Both the position numbers and the translations under genes were made by a program. Shown here piece after piece: positions 12,131-21,736 of a stretch of DNA of 64,000 nt. Location: NCBI GenBank assembly GCA_019357535.2, contig CP079955.1:1302001-1366000 (forward strand), read 5' to 3'. This DNA comes from Macrococcus sp. 19Msa1099 (GTDB taxonomy: Bacteria; Bacillota; Bacilli; Staphylococcales; Staphylococcaceae). Position 1 is the first letter of the stretch. Each line of letters starts with the position of its first letter. The notes below the pieces were generated by a model, which had not been told where the DNA came from, ran no database searches, and was given only the letters and a program-made list of their open reading frames with translations.

Positions 12131-13052
12131 TGTGCACACCTCCGTCATTCGTAATATTCATAAAGCGATCTTCAAGTGATACTTTTTCTTTCGTAACACT
12201 ATATATATCAATATCATCCTTTACGATATTACGTATCAATTCCGGTATATCTTTACTTGCGGTATCGATTGTAAACGTATCACCTTCTTGATGATACTGT
12301 TTACCAATACGCTGGAAAAATGCCTGCGCACGTTCAGAAGGATATAAGTCTAACGTATGTTTAACAATAGTGTCTGATGTTACAACTTTATTGACTTCTT
12401 CAATTTGTACCATCTTACCATTTTTAATAATACCGAAACGGTCACACATCAGCTCCATCTCACTCATTAAATGGCTTGATACGATTACTGACATATTTTC
12501 TTCTTTAGCGAGTTTCTTTATGTAGTCACGAATTTCACGAATTCCGGCCGGATCTAATCCGTTTGTCGGTTCGTCTAAAATTAAAATTTTCGGTTTATGT
12601 AAGAGCGCCTGTGCCAGACCTAAACGTTGACGCATACCTAGTGAATACTTCTTCACTTTATCTTTTATACGTGGCTGGAGCCCTACAAGCTTCACAACGC
12701 GATCGATATCAGCTTTCGTTATTCCTTTTTGCATACGTGCAAACTGCTTTAAGTTTTCATATCCAGATAAAAATGGATAAAGCTCAGGATTTTCTACAAT
12801 TGCACCGATATCTTTCATTATTTCTGAACGATTGTGCACGACAGACTTTCCAAGTACTTTAATGTCACCTTCTGTTGGTGTTGTAAGACCTACAATCATA
12901 CGGATTGTCGTCGTTTTACCTGCACCGTTCGGACCGAGGAAGCCAAATACTTCTCCTTTATTTACGGTGAAGTTCAGATCTTTAATAATTTCTTTCTTAC
13001 CAATCTTTTTGTGAAGATTAGTGACTTCAAGACTATATTGCTGACTTTCCAT
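12123..13052 (-). CDS. ABC transporter ATP-binding protein
   Basis: 309-residue nucleotide-binding subunit. Walker A GFLGPNGAGKTTT near 38, Q-loop AIVENPELYPFLSG, signature YSLGMRQRLGLAQAL near 140, Walker B ILILDEPTNGLDPAG near 160, and switch His in VIVSSHLMSEMELM. The C-terminal extension after residue 220 is typical of ATPases paired with ABC-2 permeases. It overlaps the permease gene by 8 bases, so the two form one operon. Function, drug or peptide export, is inferred only from family. Confidence 0.92.
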   Translation of the reverse strand: MESQQYSLEVTNLHKKIGKKEIIKDLNFTVNKGEVFGFLGPNGAGKTTTIRMIVGLTTPTEGDIKVLGKSVVHNRSEIMKDIGAIVENPELYPFLSGYENLKQFARMQKGITKADIDRVVKLVGLQPRIKDKVKKYSLGMRQRLGLAQALLHKPKILILDEPTNGLDPAGIREIRDYIKKLAKEENMSVIVSSHLMSEMELMCDRFGIIKNGKMVQIEEVNKVVTSDTIVKHTLDLYPSERAQAFFQRIGKQYHQEGDTFTIDTASKDIPELIRNIVKDDIDIYSVTKEKVSLEDRFMNITNDGGVHIG

Positions 13053-13145
13053 GATACACCTCCATCATTTTTACCACTTAATTGTACTATAGTTATCCAT
13101 TTAATGCTAAAATTACTAGTAAAATGACATTAAAAAACAGCAACC

Positions 13146-13922
13146 TCAATTGCTGTTTTGTTTATCTTTCACACGTGTCACAGGGAAATCCTTCAAAATA
13201 TCATTTACCACATAGCTCGCACAAATTAATCCGACAACACTTGGTACAAAAGCATTAGAAGACGGGGGCATCTGCGCTTTACGAATCGGAGCATCAGGGT
13301 TGCCGACATACGATTTCACATCGTCACGTATTACAATCGGACTTTCATCAGAGAAAACAACAGGGATGCCTTTATAAATCTTCTCTTTACGCAGCTTTGT
13401 GCGAATTACTTTCGCCATAGGATCTGTATGTGTCTTCGAGATATCTGCAATCTGGAAACGTGTCGGATCCGTTTTGTTTGCAGCCCCCATGCTCGAAATA
13501 ATCTTTATACCACGCTTTAGACATTCTTTCATTAAATGAATTTTATACATGATTGTATCTGATGCGTCTACAACATAATCAATGTCATATTCGAATATCT
13601 CTTCATACGTTTCGTCTGTATAGAACATATGCAGAGAAGTCACCTTACATTCAGGATTGATTAATTTTATACGCTCTTCCATTAATGTTACTTTAGATTG
13701 TCCCACAGTTGTCGTCAGTGCATGAATTTGACGGTTAACGTTTGTAATATCTACATCGTCTTTATCGATCAGTATAATGTGCCCGATATTGGTACGAGCA
13801 AGCGCTTCAGCAGCGAAAGAACCTACCCCTCCAACACCTAAGACCATTACCGTCTTTTTATTTAATGCATCTAATCCTTCTTTTCCATATGCAAGCTCAT
13901 TTCTTGAAAATTGATGTTTCAT
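13146..13922 (-). CDS. tcdA: tRNA threonylcarbamoyladenosine dehydratase TcdA (YrvM/CsdL)
   Basis: E1-like ThiF/MoeB-fold enzyme that cyclises t6A37 in tRNA to ct6A using ATP. 258 residues from MKHQFSRNELAYG. Nucleotide-binding GVGGVGSFAAEALARTNIG near residue 32, and the adenylating region DASDTIMYKIHLMKEC near 122. An open frame continues upstream to 14129, but that part reads through the 6S RNA gene. ATG at 13922 with GGAGAAC immediately upstream was chosen. Synteny with aspS and 6S RNA matches Bacillus yrvM. Confidence 0.92.
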   Translation of the reverse strand: MKHQFSRNELAYGKEGLDALNKKTVMVLGVGGVGSFAAEALARTNIGHIILIDKDDVDITNVNRQIHALTTTVGQSKVTLMEERIKLINPECKVTSLHMFYTDETYEEIFEYDIDYVVDASDTIMYKIHLMKECLKRGIKIISSMGAANKTDPTRFQIADISKTHTDPMAKVIRTKLRKEKIYKGIPVVFSDESPIVIRDDVKSYVGNPDAPIRKAQMPPSSNAFVPSVVGLICASYVVNDILKDFPVTRVKDKQNSN

Positions 13923-13983
13923 AATGTTCTCCATTCTTCTTTCATTATATGTATATCCTACCATATAACTCGAATTTGTGAAC

Positions 13984-14216
13984 ACAAAAAAGACGAAGGA
14001 CATAAGTCCTTCGCCAATACGATAGTATCCAACTGAGCCGTCATTGTATAGTTGATCATTTTGGCCTGATAAATTCAGGTGGGTGCCCTGTTTCTTATTC
14101 AGCAAGTCCTCCATTAGAGGCGTGTGCATCGTAAGAAAACCTATTAGGCTCCCTGATCATAAAGTGTTAGGTCAAAATATAAAAACTAATGTCGTACTCT
14201 TCAGACACCTATCTTA
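13984..14216 (-). ncRNA. ssrS: 6S RNA (SsrS), RNA polymerase-binding regulatory RNA
   Basis: A 341-bp gap between aspS and tcdA contains a promoter, about 230 transcribed bases and an intrinsic terminator but no convincing ORF. The minus strand carries motifs I recognise from Firmicute 6S RNA: GATCAGGGAGCCTAATAGG, TTTTCTTACGATGCACACGCC, GGGCACCCACCTGAA, and GTGACGGCTCAG-like ATGACGGCTCAG. Position between aspS and the yrvM/tcdA gene is the site of a 6S RNA gene in Bacillus as I recall it. The 3' end is the hairpin CGAAGGA/TCCTTCG (13994-14013) with a T run. Identified by memory of the family, not by covariance search. Confidence 0.85.
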
Positions 14217-14223
14217 TGTCTTT

Positions 14224-14251
14224 ATAATATCATATATTTCATATAATGCAA
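14224..14251 (-). promoter_or_regulatory. Promoter of 6S RNA
   Basis: Minus-strand -35 TTGCAT (14246-14251), 16-base spacer, -10 TATTAT (14224-14229). It places the RNA start near 14216. Confidence 0.6.
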
Positions 14252-14263
14252 ATAAAAAACTTT

Positions 14264-16042
14264 CTATTTTTCTGAATTTTCAATATTTAACTGGATATGA
14301 AGTTCTTCTAATTGCTTGTCGTCCACTTTACTTGGTGCATCTGTCAATAAACAAGTTGCACTTGCAGTTTTCGGGAATGCGATTACGTCACGTAAGTTTG
14401 TACGGCCTGATAATAACATTACCATACGGTCTAATCCTAGAGCGATACCGCCATGTGGTGGCGCACCGTACTTAAATGCATCCATTAAGAATCCAAACTG
14501 TTCCTGTGCTTCTTCTTCACTGAATCCTAATGCCTCGAACATCTCCTGCTGCATCTCCTGATCATGTATACGGATTGATCCACCACCGAGCTCATAACCA
14601 TTTAATACGACGTCATATGCATTCGCCTGTACTTTTTCTTTGTCCGTTTTCAATAATTCTCTATGCTCTTTTTTCGGTGCTGTGAATGGATGGTGTGCTG
14701 CGAAGTAGCGATCTAGCTCCTCGTCATATTCAAATAACGGCCAGTCTGTCACCCACAAGAAGTTAAATTTATTATCGTCAATTAAGCCAAGTTCCTTACC
14801 AAGCTTATTACGTAAGTTTGCGAGGCTTGCGTTGACAACACTCCACTTATCAGCAACAAATAATATTAAGTCACCCGTCTCTGCATTTGTCACATCTAAT
14901 AATTCTGATGCATGACTTTCTTCAAAGAATTTCGCGATCGGTCCGTTTAATCCATCTTCAGTCACTTTAACCCATGCTAACCCTTTCGCACCATATATCT
15001 TTGCATATTCCTGTAACGCATCAATATCTTTACGTGAATATTTATCGCTTGCGCCTTTTACAACGATTGCTTTAACGGCACCACCACTTTCTACGGCACC
15101 TTTGAATACTTTAAATTCCATCTTTGAAGCAAGTTCATTTAAAGTCACAAGTTTCATATCAAAACGTGTGTCAGGTTTATCAATTCCGTAATCACGCATC
15201 GCTTCTTCATACGTCATACGCGGGAAAGGTGTCACAATATCGATCCCTTTAACATCTTTCATAATACGTTTAAGCATTCCTTCATTCATTGTCATAACAT
15301 CTTCCTGATCAACAAAGCTCATTTCGATATCAATCTGAGTAAACTCCGGCTGACGGTCTGCACGTAGATCTTCATCACGGAAACACTTAACGATCTGATA
15401 GTATTTATCAAATCCACCAATCATCAATAACTGCTTAAAGATTTGCGGAGACTGTGGTAATGCATAGAATTCTCCTTCTTGTACACGTGACGGAACAAGA
15501 TAATCACGTGCACCTTCAGGAGTAGATTTCGTAAGTACAGGTGTTTCAACTTCGTAAAATCCACCTTCATCTAAGTAGTTACGTACAGCACGTGTAATTT
15601 GATGACGCATTTTAAATGTGTTCGCTAAAGGTTCACGGCGTAAATCTAGGTAACGATATTTTAAACGCACGTCTTCTGAGCTATCAGTCTCTGCTTCAAT
15701 CTGGAATGGTGGTGTTTCAGATTTATTAATAATCGTTACATCACTAACCTGAACTTCTACTTTACCTGTTTTAATCTTTGGGTTGATAACAGCTTCATCA
15801 CGCATCGCTACCTTACCATGAACTTCAATAACATATTCAGAACGGATGGTTTCAGCAATTGCCAATGCTTCTTTTGAGAAGTCCGGGTTAAATACAATCT
15901 GTACGACACCTTCACGGTCGCGTAGATCAATAAAGATTAGTCCGCCTAAGTCACGACGTTTTTGTACCCATCCCTTTAAAATAATTTCTTGTCCTATATA
16001 TGATTCTGTGACTAAGCCACAATAAGTTGTTCTGTTATCCAT
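14264..16042 (-). CDS. aspS: Aspartyl-tRNA synthetase
   Basis: Class II synthetase for tRNA-Asp. 592 residues, the bacterial long form. N-terminal OB-fold anticodon domain ([22 protein letters not shown]), catalytic core with flipping-loop and motif 2 region [20 protein letters not shown] near 217-236, bacterial GAD insertion (about 290-420), and motif 3 [15 protein letters not shown] near 527. It lies 3 bases after hisS in one operon. Whether it is discriminating (Asp only) or also charges tRNA-Asn cannot be told by eye; this matters for the T-box reading discussed in the findings. Confidence 0.97.
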   Translation of the reverse strand: MDNRTTYCGLVTESYIGQEIILKGWVQKRRDLGGLIFIDLRDREGVVQIVFNPDFSKEALAIAETIRSEYVIEVHGKVAMRDEAVINPKIKTGKVEVQVSDVTIINKSETPPFQIEAETDSSEDVRLKYRYLDLRREPLANTFKMRHQITRAVRNYLDEGGFYEVETPVLTKSTPEGARDYLVPSRVQEGEFYALPQSPQIFKQLLMIGGFDKYYQIVKCFRDEDLRADRQPEFTQIDIEMSFVDQEDVMTMNEGMLKRIMKDVKGIDIVTPFPRMTYEEAMRDYGIDKPDTRFDMKLVTLNELASKMEFKVFKGAVESGGAVKAIVVKGASDKYSRKDIDALQEYAKIYGAKGLAWVKVTEDGLNGPIAKFFEESHASELLDVTNAETGDLILFVADKWSVVNASLANLRNKLGKELGLIDDNKFNFLWVTDWPLFEYDEELDRYFAAHHPFTAPKKEHRELLKTDKEKVQANAYDVVLNGYELGGGSIRIHDQEMQQEMFEALGFSEEEAQEQFGFLMDAFKYGAPPHGGIALGLDRMVMLLSGRTNLRDVIAFPKTASATCLLTDAPSKVDDKQLEELHIQLNIENSEK

Positions 16043-16045
16043 TCA

Positions 16046-17305
16046 TTATTCTCCTTTAATATATGATGCAATATCCTGTAATTTAATTGTTTCACTTTCA
16101 CCGGTCTGCATCGCTTTAATTTGTATTTCATTCGTCTCAATTTCGTCGCTTCCGAGTACAACAGTGTATGTTGCGTGAATACGGTCGGCCTGCTTCATCT
16201 GACCTTTCATCTTACGTCCGAGATAGTCCATATCAGCACGTATACCTGCATTACGCAGTTCTGCAACAATCTTAACTGCTTCTTTCACAGTTTCAGGCAT
16301 CGTTACAACAAATATATCTACTGATTCTTCAACATCAAGTTCAATGCCTTCTGCTTCAATCGCAAGCAATAATCGTTCAATACTTAATGCGAATCCGATT
16401 CCTGTTTCTTTAGGTCCATCCAGCATCTCTAATAATCCGTTATAACGACCACCACCACAAAGTGTTGTAATCGCTCCGAAACCTTCCGCTTCACTCATCA
16501 CTTCAAATGCAGTATGCGTATAGTAATCTAGGCCACGCACTAAATTTGCATCCTCGATATATGGAATGTTTAGCAAGTCTAAGTATTGTTTCACTTCTTC
16601 ATAATAATTTCTTGAATAATCGTTTAAGTACTCAGTAATCTTCGGTGCTGTTTTAACTGCAGGCTGCTCATGGTCAACCTTACAATCCAGGATACGCATC
16701 GGATTCGTATGTAATCTGTTTTTACAGTCATTACAGAAATTATCGATATGTGGTTCAAAATGCTCAATGAGCGCCTGTTTATACTCTTCTCTACTATCCA
16801 TATCACCAATTGAGTTCAGTACAATCTTAATATGCTTCAACCCAAATGATTTGTATATGTTATACACCATATGAATAACTTCTGCATCAATTGCTGGATT
16901 TTCACTACCGATTGCTTCAACACCGAACTGTACAAATTGACGATAACGTCCTTTTTGTTTACGTTCGTAGCGGAACATTGGCCCATTATAATAAAGTTTA
17001 ACCGGTTGATTAGCATCTCCATTCATCTTATTCTCAATATAACTTCTTACAACAGCTGCTGTCCCTTCTGGACGTAATGTTAAACTACGATCTCCTTTAT
17101 CTTTGAACGTATACATTTCTTTTTGAACGATATCTGTAGAACCTCCAACACCACGCGCGAAGAGATCCGTCGACTCAAACATTGGTGTACGGATTTCCTT
17201 ATAGTTATAACTTGCTGCAATATTATGCAACTTTGATTCGACATAGCGCCACTTGGCAGTTTCAGCAGGTAGTATATCTTGTGTTCCTCTTGGTATATTA
17301 ATCAT
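16046..17305 (-). CDS. hisS: Histidyl-tRNA synthetase
   Basis: Class II synthetase, 419 residues. Motif 2 TLRPEGTAAVVRSYI near 80 and FRYERKQKGRYRQFVQFG near 113, histidine-specific motif LVRGLDYYTHTAFEV near 258, motif 3 GIGFALSIERLLL near 305, and a C-terminal anticodon-binding domain. Start chosen at ATG 17305 (MINIPRGTQDILP), since GGAGG at 17311-17316 is about six bases upstream. The in-frame ATG directly before it is too close, and the longer frame to 17374 runs through the T-box terminator. First gene of a hisS-aspS operon. Confidence 0.96.
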   Translation of the reverse strand: MINIPRGTQDILPAETAKWRYVESKLHNIAASYNYKEIRTPMFESTDLFARGVGGSTDIVQKEMYTFKDKGDRSLTLRPEGTAAVVRSYIENKMNGDANQPVKLYYNGPMFRYERKQKGRYRQFVQFGVEAIGSENPAIDAEVIHMVYNIYKSFGLKHIKIVLNSIGDMDSREEYKQALIEHFEPHIDNFCNDCKNRLHTNPMRILDCKVDHEQPAVKTAPKITEYLNDYSRNYYEEVKQYLDLLNIPYIEDANLVRGLDYYTHTAFEVMSEAEGFGAITTLCGGGRYNGLLEMLDGPKETGIGFALSIERLLLAIEAEGIELDVEESVDIFVVTMPETVKEAVKIVAELRNAGIRADMDYLGRKMKGQMKQADRIHATYTVVLGSDEIETNEIQIKAMQTGESETIKLQDIASYIKGE

Positions 17306-17323
17306 CATTATCCTCCTTAATAT

Positions 17324-17568
17324 AAAAAAGCCCCTTATGCATATGCATAAGGGACGAAATATTCGTGGTGCCACCCAAATTGATATTCAGTAAAGAATAT
17401 CCTCTTTAGTACATTTAACGCATGCATTACGGCTTTACTTTCATAAAGCAACCTTGCTTATTGTTCACATTGTCATCATTAATCATCTACTTTCAGCAGC
17501 TGTAGATGTCTCTTTAAATAATCAATAACAATATATAAGCTCATAACGGTTGATATGGAATTAATATT
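17324..17568 (-). promoter_or_regulatory. T-box leader of the hisS-aspS operon
   Basis: Minus strand T-box GGGTGGCACCACG (17364-17376), then a perfect terminator stem CCCTTATGCAT/ATGCATAAGGG (17332-17353) and a T run. Stem I can be drawn by eye: basal CAACC/GGTTG (17548-17552 with 17449-17453), a 7/2 internal loop like the usual K-turn, GCTTAT/AATAAGC-type helix (17535-17540 with 17456-17461), then a loop GTGAACA (17462-17468) under ATTGT/ACAAT. In the same position as GAAGCTA in alaS this would read AAC (Asn); GAC at 17472-17474 is the alternative (Asp). The specifier is therefore not settled. Confidence 0.88.
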
Positions 17569-17574
17569 AGGTTT

Positions 17575-17603
17575 ATATTACTAATTTAACTGTTTAAAGT
17601 CAA
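17575..17603 (-). promoter_or_regulatory. Promoter of hisS-aspS
   Basis: Minus-strand -35 TTGACT (17598-17603), 17-base spacer, -10 TAATAT (17575-17580), directly downstream of the lytH stop codon. Confidence 0.7.
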
Positions 17604-17604
17604 G

Positions 17605-18450
17605 TTAATAAGAAAAGTAATTTCTAAGACCGTCTACTATACTCGTCGTCGTAATCTGACGGTATATTTGGTCGTTCATCATATGTTCATCAGTAGGATT
17701 ACTTATATATCCAAGTTCTAGCAATACTGCCGGCTGCTTCGTCTGACGTATGACCTGAAAGTTCTCCTGCCTTACACCACGATCAGATAATAACGCTTTT
17801 TTCTTAATCGCCATATGCAATGTATCAGCGAGCATTTTTTGTGAGTCTCTATAATAATAGACCGTCAGACCATGTGGTGCTGAACCTTCCAAAGCATCTG
17901 CATGAATACTTAAAAATGCATCAGCCTTTCCTTTACGGTCATTCAGCTTAACGTATTCATCAGTTGCGCGCGTCATAATTACATTCGCACCTTCATCCTG
18001 TAACTTATCCCTCAGCATGAGACCGGTCTTTAAGGTGATTTCCTTTTCCTTTGTACCATTTCTACTTGATGCACCTTGGTCTGCACCACCATGTCCTGCA
18101 TCTATGATGATGGTCTTATTTTTTAAAGGGTGTTCCTGATGAACGTGGTCACGTTTAATATTTAAATTCGTGTGCCAACCTGCAATCCATCCTTTTTTCT
18201 CATCATTTTGAACGAAGAACCATTTTTTATCCTGCTTCAATATTTTGAAGGACTCACCTTTTTCAACTTTGAAGATTTCAGGATACATCGCACTCGGACC
18301 AGTTCTCAGTGAATTGTCTTCAACTAATGACAAACGTTTTGGGTTTTCCTGCTTTGCAATGAAAGCAAACATAATAAGCACAATTAATACCAACAAAGAA
18401 AGTGCCAGTAATAGTTTCAATGCTTTTGTCGTCAGTTTTATCTTCGTCAT
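17605..18450 (-). CDS. lytH: Membrane-anchored N-acetylmuramoyl-L-alanine amidase LytH
   Basis: Zinc amidase removing stem peptides from peptidoglycan; in S. aureus LytH works with a polytopic activator and controls where new wall is made. 281 residues: membrane anchor about 12-32 (LLLALSLLVLIVLIMFAFIA), SH3b-like region 40-95 (LRTGPSAMYPEIFKVEKGES, KKGWIAGW), and an Amidase_3 domain from 110. Metal and catalytic motifs: DAGHGGADQG, KEKEITLKTG, SIHADA and LLELGYISN. It overlaps dtd by four bases (ATGA), so translation is probably coupled; the rsh-dtd-lytH order is as in S. aureus. Confidence 0.93.
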   Translation of the reverse strand: MTKIKLTTKALKLLLALSLLVLIVLIMFAFIAKQENPKRLSLVEDNSLRTGPSAMYPEIFKVEKGESFKILKQDKKWFFVQNDEKKGWIAGWHTNLNIKRDHVHQEHPLKNKTIIIDAGHGGADQGASSRNGTKEKEITLKTGLMLRDKLQDEGANVIMTRATDEYVKLNDRKGKADAFLSIHADALEGSAPHGLTVYYYRDSQKMLADTLHMAIKKKALLSDRGVRQENFQVIRQTKQPAVLLELGYISNPTDEHMMNDQIYRQITTTSIVDGLRNYFSY

Positions 18451-18899
18451 ACTAACTTACCATCTTTACTCTCATACATGATGGTAACGGGTCCTTCATT
18501 TATCAGTGCAATATCCATCATTTCACCAAAACATCCCTGCACAACCGTCATCCCTTTATTTTTAAGCTGCATATTAAAATAATGGTATAACTGCTCTGCT
18601 TTTCGTGGCTGCATAGCTTTAGTAAAGCTTGGACGATTTCCTTTTTTTACATCTGCATACAGTGTAAACTGAGAAATCGACAAAATTTCTCCGTCGATAT
18701 CCTGAACAGATAAGTTCATCTTACCGCCAGCATCTTCGAAGATTCTAGATTTCACAATTTTATCTGCCAGTACATCTGCATCACGTTCAGTGCTCTCTTC
18801 ATGAATACCGACAAGTAGCAGCAACCCTTTTTGAACCGATCCGTAATAATCACCACTCTTCACGGAAGCTTCTTTCACTCTTTGTACTAAAACTCTCAT
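18447..18899 (-). CDS. dtd: D-aminoacyl-tRNA deacylase
   Basis: Removes D-amino acids (and glycine from tRNA-Ala) from tRNA. 150 residues, family length. Conserved active-site segments SISQFTLYADVKKGNRPSFTKAM near 76-98 and the C-terminal NEGPVTIMYESKDG, the latter corresponding to the Gly-cisPro region. Sits nine bases behind rsh. Confidence 0.96.
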   Translation of the reverse strand: MRVLVQRVKEASVKSGDYYGSVQKGLLLLVGIHEESTERDADVLADKIVKSRIFEDAGGKMNLSVQDIDGEILSISQFTLYADVKKGNRPSFTKAMQPRKAEQLYHYFNMQLKNKGMTVVQGCFGEMMDIALINEGPVTIMYESKDGKLV

Positions 18900-18907
18900 A
18901 CAACACC

Positions 18908-21100
18908 TCAGTTTAATGTTCTTGTTACTGTATAGATATCACCAAGCTGCTTAATCTTATCTACGACTTTCATTAATTCTGATACATTTCTAACCATGAT
19001 ACTGATATTGATTTTCGCATTCTTATCAACATCAGATTTACCAGAAACTTGAACGAGTGATACTTTCGTCGCATTTATAGCCTGCAGCACTTCATTAATA
19101 AGTCCGAGACGGTCGTAAGCTGTTATCTCGAGGTCAACTTGATACGTCTTATTCTCAGAAGAGGAAACAACCCACTCTACGTCGATTAAACGCTCCGTTT
19201 CATTTACAACATTAGGGCATTCCGTGCGATGAACTTTTACGCCATGACCTTTAGTAATGTAGCCGATAATCTCATCCCCAGGAATTGGGTTACAGCATTT
19301 TGAAAGCTTTATCAGCATGTTATCCATACCTTCGACATATACACCTGACTCTGTCTGGATATTACCCTTCACGCTTAACTGTTTATTTACTTCCTGAACT
19401 TGATTGAGCTTCAGTTCCTTCTCTTTAATTCTTTGTTTCTCTGAAAGCTTATTAAAAACAGCCGATGCAGTTAACCCACCAAAACCAATTGCCGCATATA
19501 CATCCTCAACACTTTGAAAATTATACTTTTCCACGACGGCCTGAATATTTTCTGCCGTCATAATCTCTTCAACTTGATAACCATTTTCTTTAATTTCAGC
19601 TTCTATCATAAATCGACCTTTTTCAACATTGCTAGAACGGTCTTGTTTCTTAAAGAAACTCTTTATCTTACTTTTTGCACTTGCACTTTTAACAATTTTC
19701 AGCCAGTCACGACTTGGGCCATAAGAATGTTTTGATGTTCTAATCTCTATAATATCTCCCGTCGATAATTCATAATCAATCGGTACAATCTTACCATTTA
19801 CCTTTGCGCCAATCATCTTGTTGCCGACTTCACTGTGTACAGCATATGCAAAGTCGATCGGCACTGCACCAATCGGAAGCTCAACAACATCTGATTCTGG
19901 GGTAAACACATATACTTTATCACTTTGAAGCTCGTACTTTAATGATTCCATAAAAGCTTCCGCATCTGGTGAAGTAGAATCTGTTTCTTCAATTTCCTGC
20001 ATCCAGCTCATCTTGCTTAAACTTTTCGCTTCATCTGGGTTAACTAATGACTTTCCTTCTTTATATGCCCAGTGCGCAGCAACCCCATGCTCAGCAATTT
20101 CATGCATTTCATGTGTTCGAATCTGGATTTCAAGCGGATCGCCATTCGGTCCTACGACTGTTGTATGAAGTGATTGATACATATTGGGTTTCGGCATCGC
20201 GATATAGTCCTTAAAACGACCAGGCATCGGTTTCCATAATGTATGTACAAGTCCAAGAACCGCATAACAATCTTTAATACTATCAACAATAATGCGGATT
20301 GCTAATAAATCAAATATCTGATCAAACTGCTTCTTCTGTTTAACCATCTTTCTATAAATGCTGTATATATGTTTCGGTCTCCCTGTGATTTCACCATCAA
20401 TACCTGTAATCTGCATCTCTTTTTGAATATTGTCGATGGCATTCTCTATATAAGATTCACGTTCACTACGTTTCTTTTTCATAAGATGAACAATTCTAAA
20501 ATACTGGATACTATCAATATATCTCAGTGAAATATCTTCAAGCTCCCATTTTATCGTATTGATACCAAGACGGTGGGCCAGAGGGGCATAGATTTCTAGC
20601 GTTTCTTTTGCGATACGCACCTGCTTTTCGTGGGGCATCGCTTTTAATGTACGCATATTATGTAGTCTATCTGCGAGTTTCACGAGAATAACACGGACAT
20701 CTTTTGCAATTGCAATAAATAGTTTACGATGATTTTCTGCCTGCTCCTCAGCTTTAGAACGGTACTTTACTTTTTCGAGCTTCGTCACCCCATCAACGAT
20801 ATAGGCAACCTCTTCATTGAACATCTGCTTCAGATCTTCATATGTATAAGGCGTATCCTCAACGACATCGTGCAGGAACCCTGCAACGATTGTAGGTCCG
20901 TCTAATTTCATTTCGGCAAGTATACCTGCGACCTGGATAGGATGCATGATATAAGGAAGTCCATTTTTACGAAATTGACCTTCATGTGCCTTTTCTGCCA
21001 GCTCATAACTTTTTACTACAAACTGATAATCTTTCTCTGACAAATAGCTTCTTGTCATCTCAAGCACATCATCTTTAGTGTATGGATATTCGTTATTCAT
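18908..21100 (-). CDS. relA: Bifunctional (p)ppGpp synthetase/hydrolase, long RSH
   Basis: Makes and degrades (p)ppGpp in the stringent response; in staphylococci called Rsh or RelA. 730 residues with full domain set: HD hydrolase ([18 protein letters not shown] near 68-86, hydrolase residues intact), synthetase ([20 protein letters not shown] near 290), TGS ([31 protein letters not shown] near 390), zinc-finger-like [13 protein letters not shown] near 575, and C-terminal ACT domain. Strong GGAGGTGAT ribosome site before the ATG. A 104-bp gap separates it from apt, with an apt terminator inside. Confidence 0.96.
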   Translation of the reverse strand: MNNEYPYTKDDVLEMTRSYLSEKDYQFVVKSYELAEKAHEGQFRKNGLPYIMHPIQVAGILAEMKLDGPTIVAGFLHDVVEDTPYTYEDLKQMFNEEVAYIVDGVTKLEKVKYRSKAEEQAENHRKLFIAIAKDVRVILVKLADRLHNMRTLKAMPHEKQVRIAKETLEIYAPLAHRLGINTIKWELEDISLRYIDSIQYFRIVHLMKKKRSERESYIENAIDNIQKEMQITGIDGEITGRPKHIYSIYRKMVKQKKQFDQIFDLLAIRIIVDSIKDCYAVLGLVHTLWKPMPGRFKDYIAMPKPNMYQSLHTTVVGPNGDPLEIQIRTHEMHEIAEHGVAAHWAYKEGKSLVNPDEAKSLSKMSWMQEIEETDSTSPDAEAFMESLKYELQSDKVYVFTPESDVVELPIGAVPIDFAYAVHSEVGNKMIGAKVNGKIVPIDYELSTGDIIEIRTSKHSYGPSRDWLKIVKSASAKSKIKSFFKKQDRSSNVEKGRFMIEAEIKENGYQVEEIMTAENIQAVVEKYNFQSVEDVYAAIGFGGLTASAVFNKLSEKQRIKEKELKLNQVQEVNKQLSVKGNIQTESGVYVEGMDNMLIKLSKCCNPIPGDEIIGYITKGHGVKVHRTECPNVVNETERLIDVEWVVSSSENKTYQVDLEITAYDRLGLINEVLQAINATKVSLVQVSGKSDVDKNAKINISIMVRNVSELMKVVDKIKQLGDIYTVTRTLN

Positions 21101-21163
21101 CCTATCACCTCCTAAGCTATAATGTATTAATAATACTACAATCTATATATAAAATAAATAATA

Positions 21164-21197
21164 TAAAAAAAGAATAAGTACATACTTATCCTTTTTA
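21164..21197 (-). terminator. Terminator of recJ-apt
   Basis: Minus-strand hairpin AGGATAAGTATG / TACTTATTCT followed by seven T, just after the apt stop codon. Confidence 0.75.
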
Positions 21198-21204
21198 AAC
21201 ATAA

Positions 21205-21726
21205 TTATTCTTCTTCATACGCAACGAGCGAAATCACATCATATCCTTTTAACTTGTCCATACCGTTCAAGTATTTAAGATCGATGATAAATGCAATCCC
21301 TGCAACGATACCACCAAGAGATTCAACTAGCTTAATTGTCGCTTCAATTGTTCCACCTGTAGCAAGTAGATCATCTGTTATTAGTACACGCTGACCCGGT
21401 TTTATTGCATCTTTATGCATTGTAAGTACATTCGTGCCATATTCAAGTTCATATTCATAGCTAATGACTTCACGGGGAAGTTTTCCTTTTTTGCGGACAG
21501 GTGCAAAGCCAATATTCATCGCATAGGCAACCGGACACCCAATAATAAATCCACGCGCTTCAGGACCTACAACGATATCAACTTGTTTTTCTTTTGCATA
21601 TTCCACAATCTGATCCGTTGCATATTTATATGCCGTACCGTTATCCATGATTGTTGTAATATCTTTGAAATTTACGCCTGGTTTTGGCCAGTCTTTAACC
21701 TGAGTAATATATTGCTTTAGATCCAT
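21205..21726 (-). CDS. apt: Adenine phosphoribosyltransferase
   Basis: Purine salvage: adenine plus PRPP to AMP. 173 residues. PRPP-binding loop [18 protein letters not shown] near 118-135 and APRT motif [18 protein letters not shown] near 54. AGGAGG seven bases before the ATG. Ten bases behind recJ, as in staphylococci. Confidence 0.97.
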   Translation of the reverse strand: MDLKQYITQVKDWPKPGVNFKDITTIMDNGTAYKYATDQIVEYAKEKQVDIVVGPEARGFIIGCPVAYAMNIGFAPVRKKGKLPREVISYEYELEYGTNVLTMHKDAIKPGQRVLITDDLLATGGTIEATIKLVESLGGIVAGIAFIIDLKYLNGMDKLKGYDVISLVAYEEE

Positions 21727-21736
21727 AATATGCCTC

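Noticed and set aside
13923-14129. N-terminal extension of tcdA
   Set aside because: The extra 69 codons read through the 6S RNA gene and its terminator; the ATG at 13922 has a ribosome site and matches the family N-terminus.
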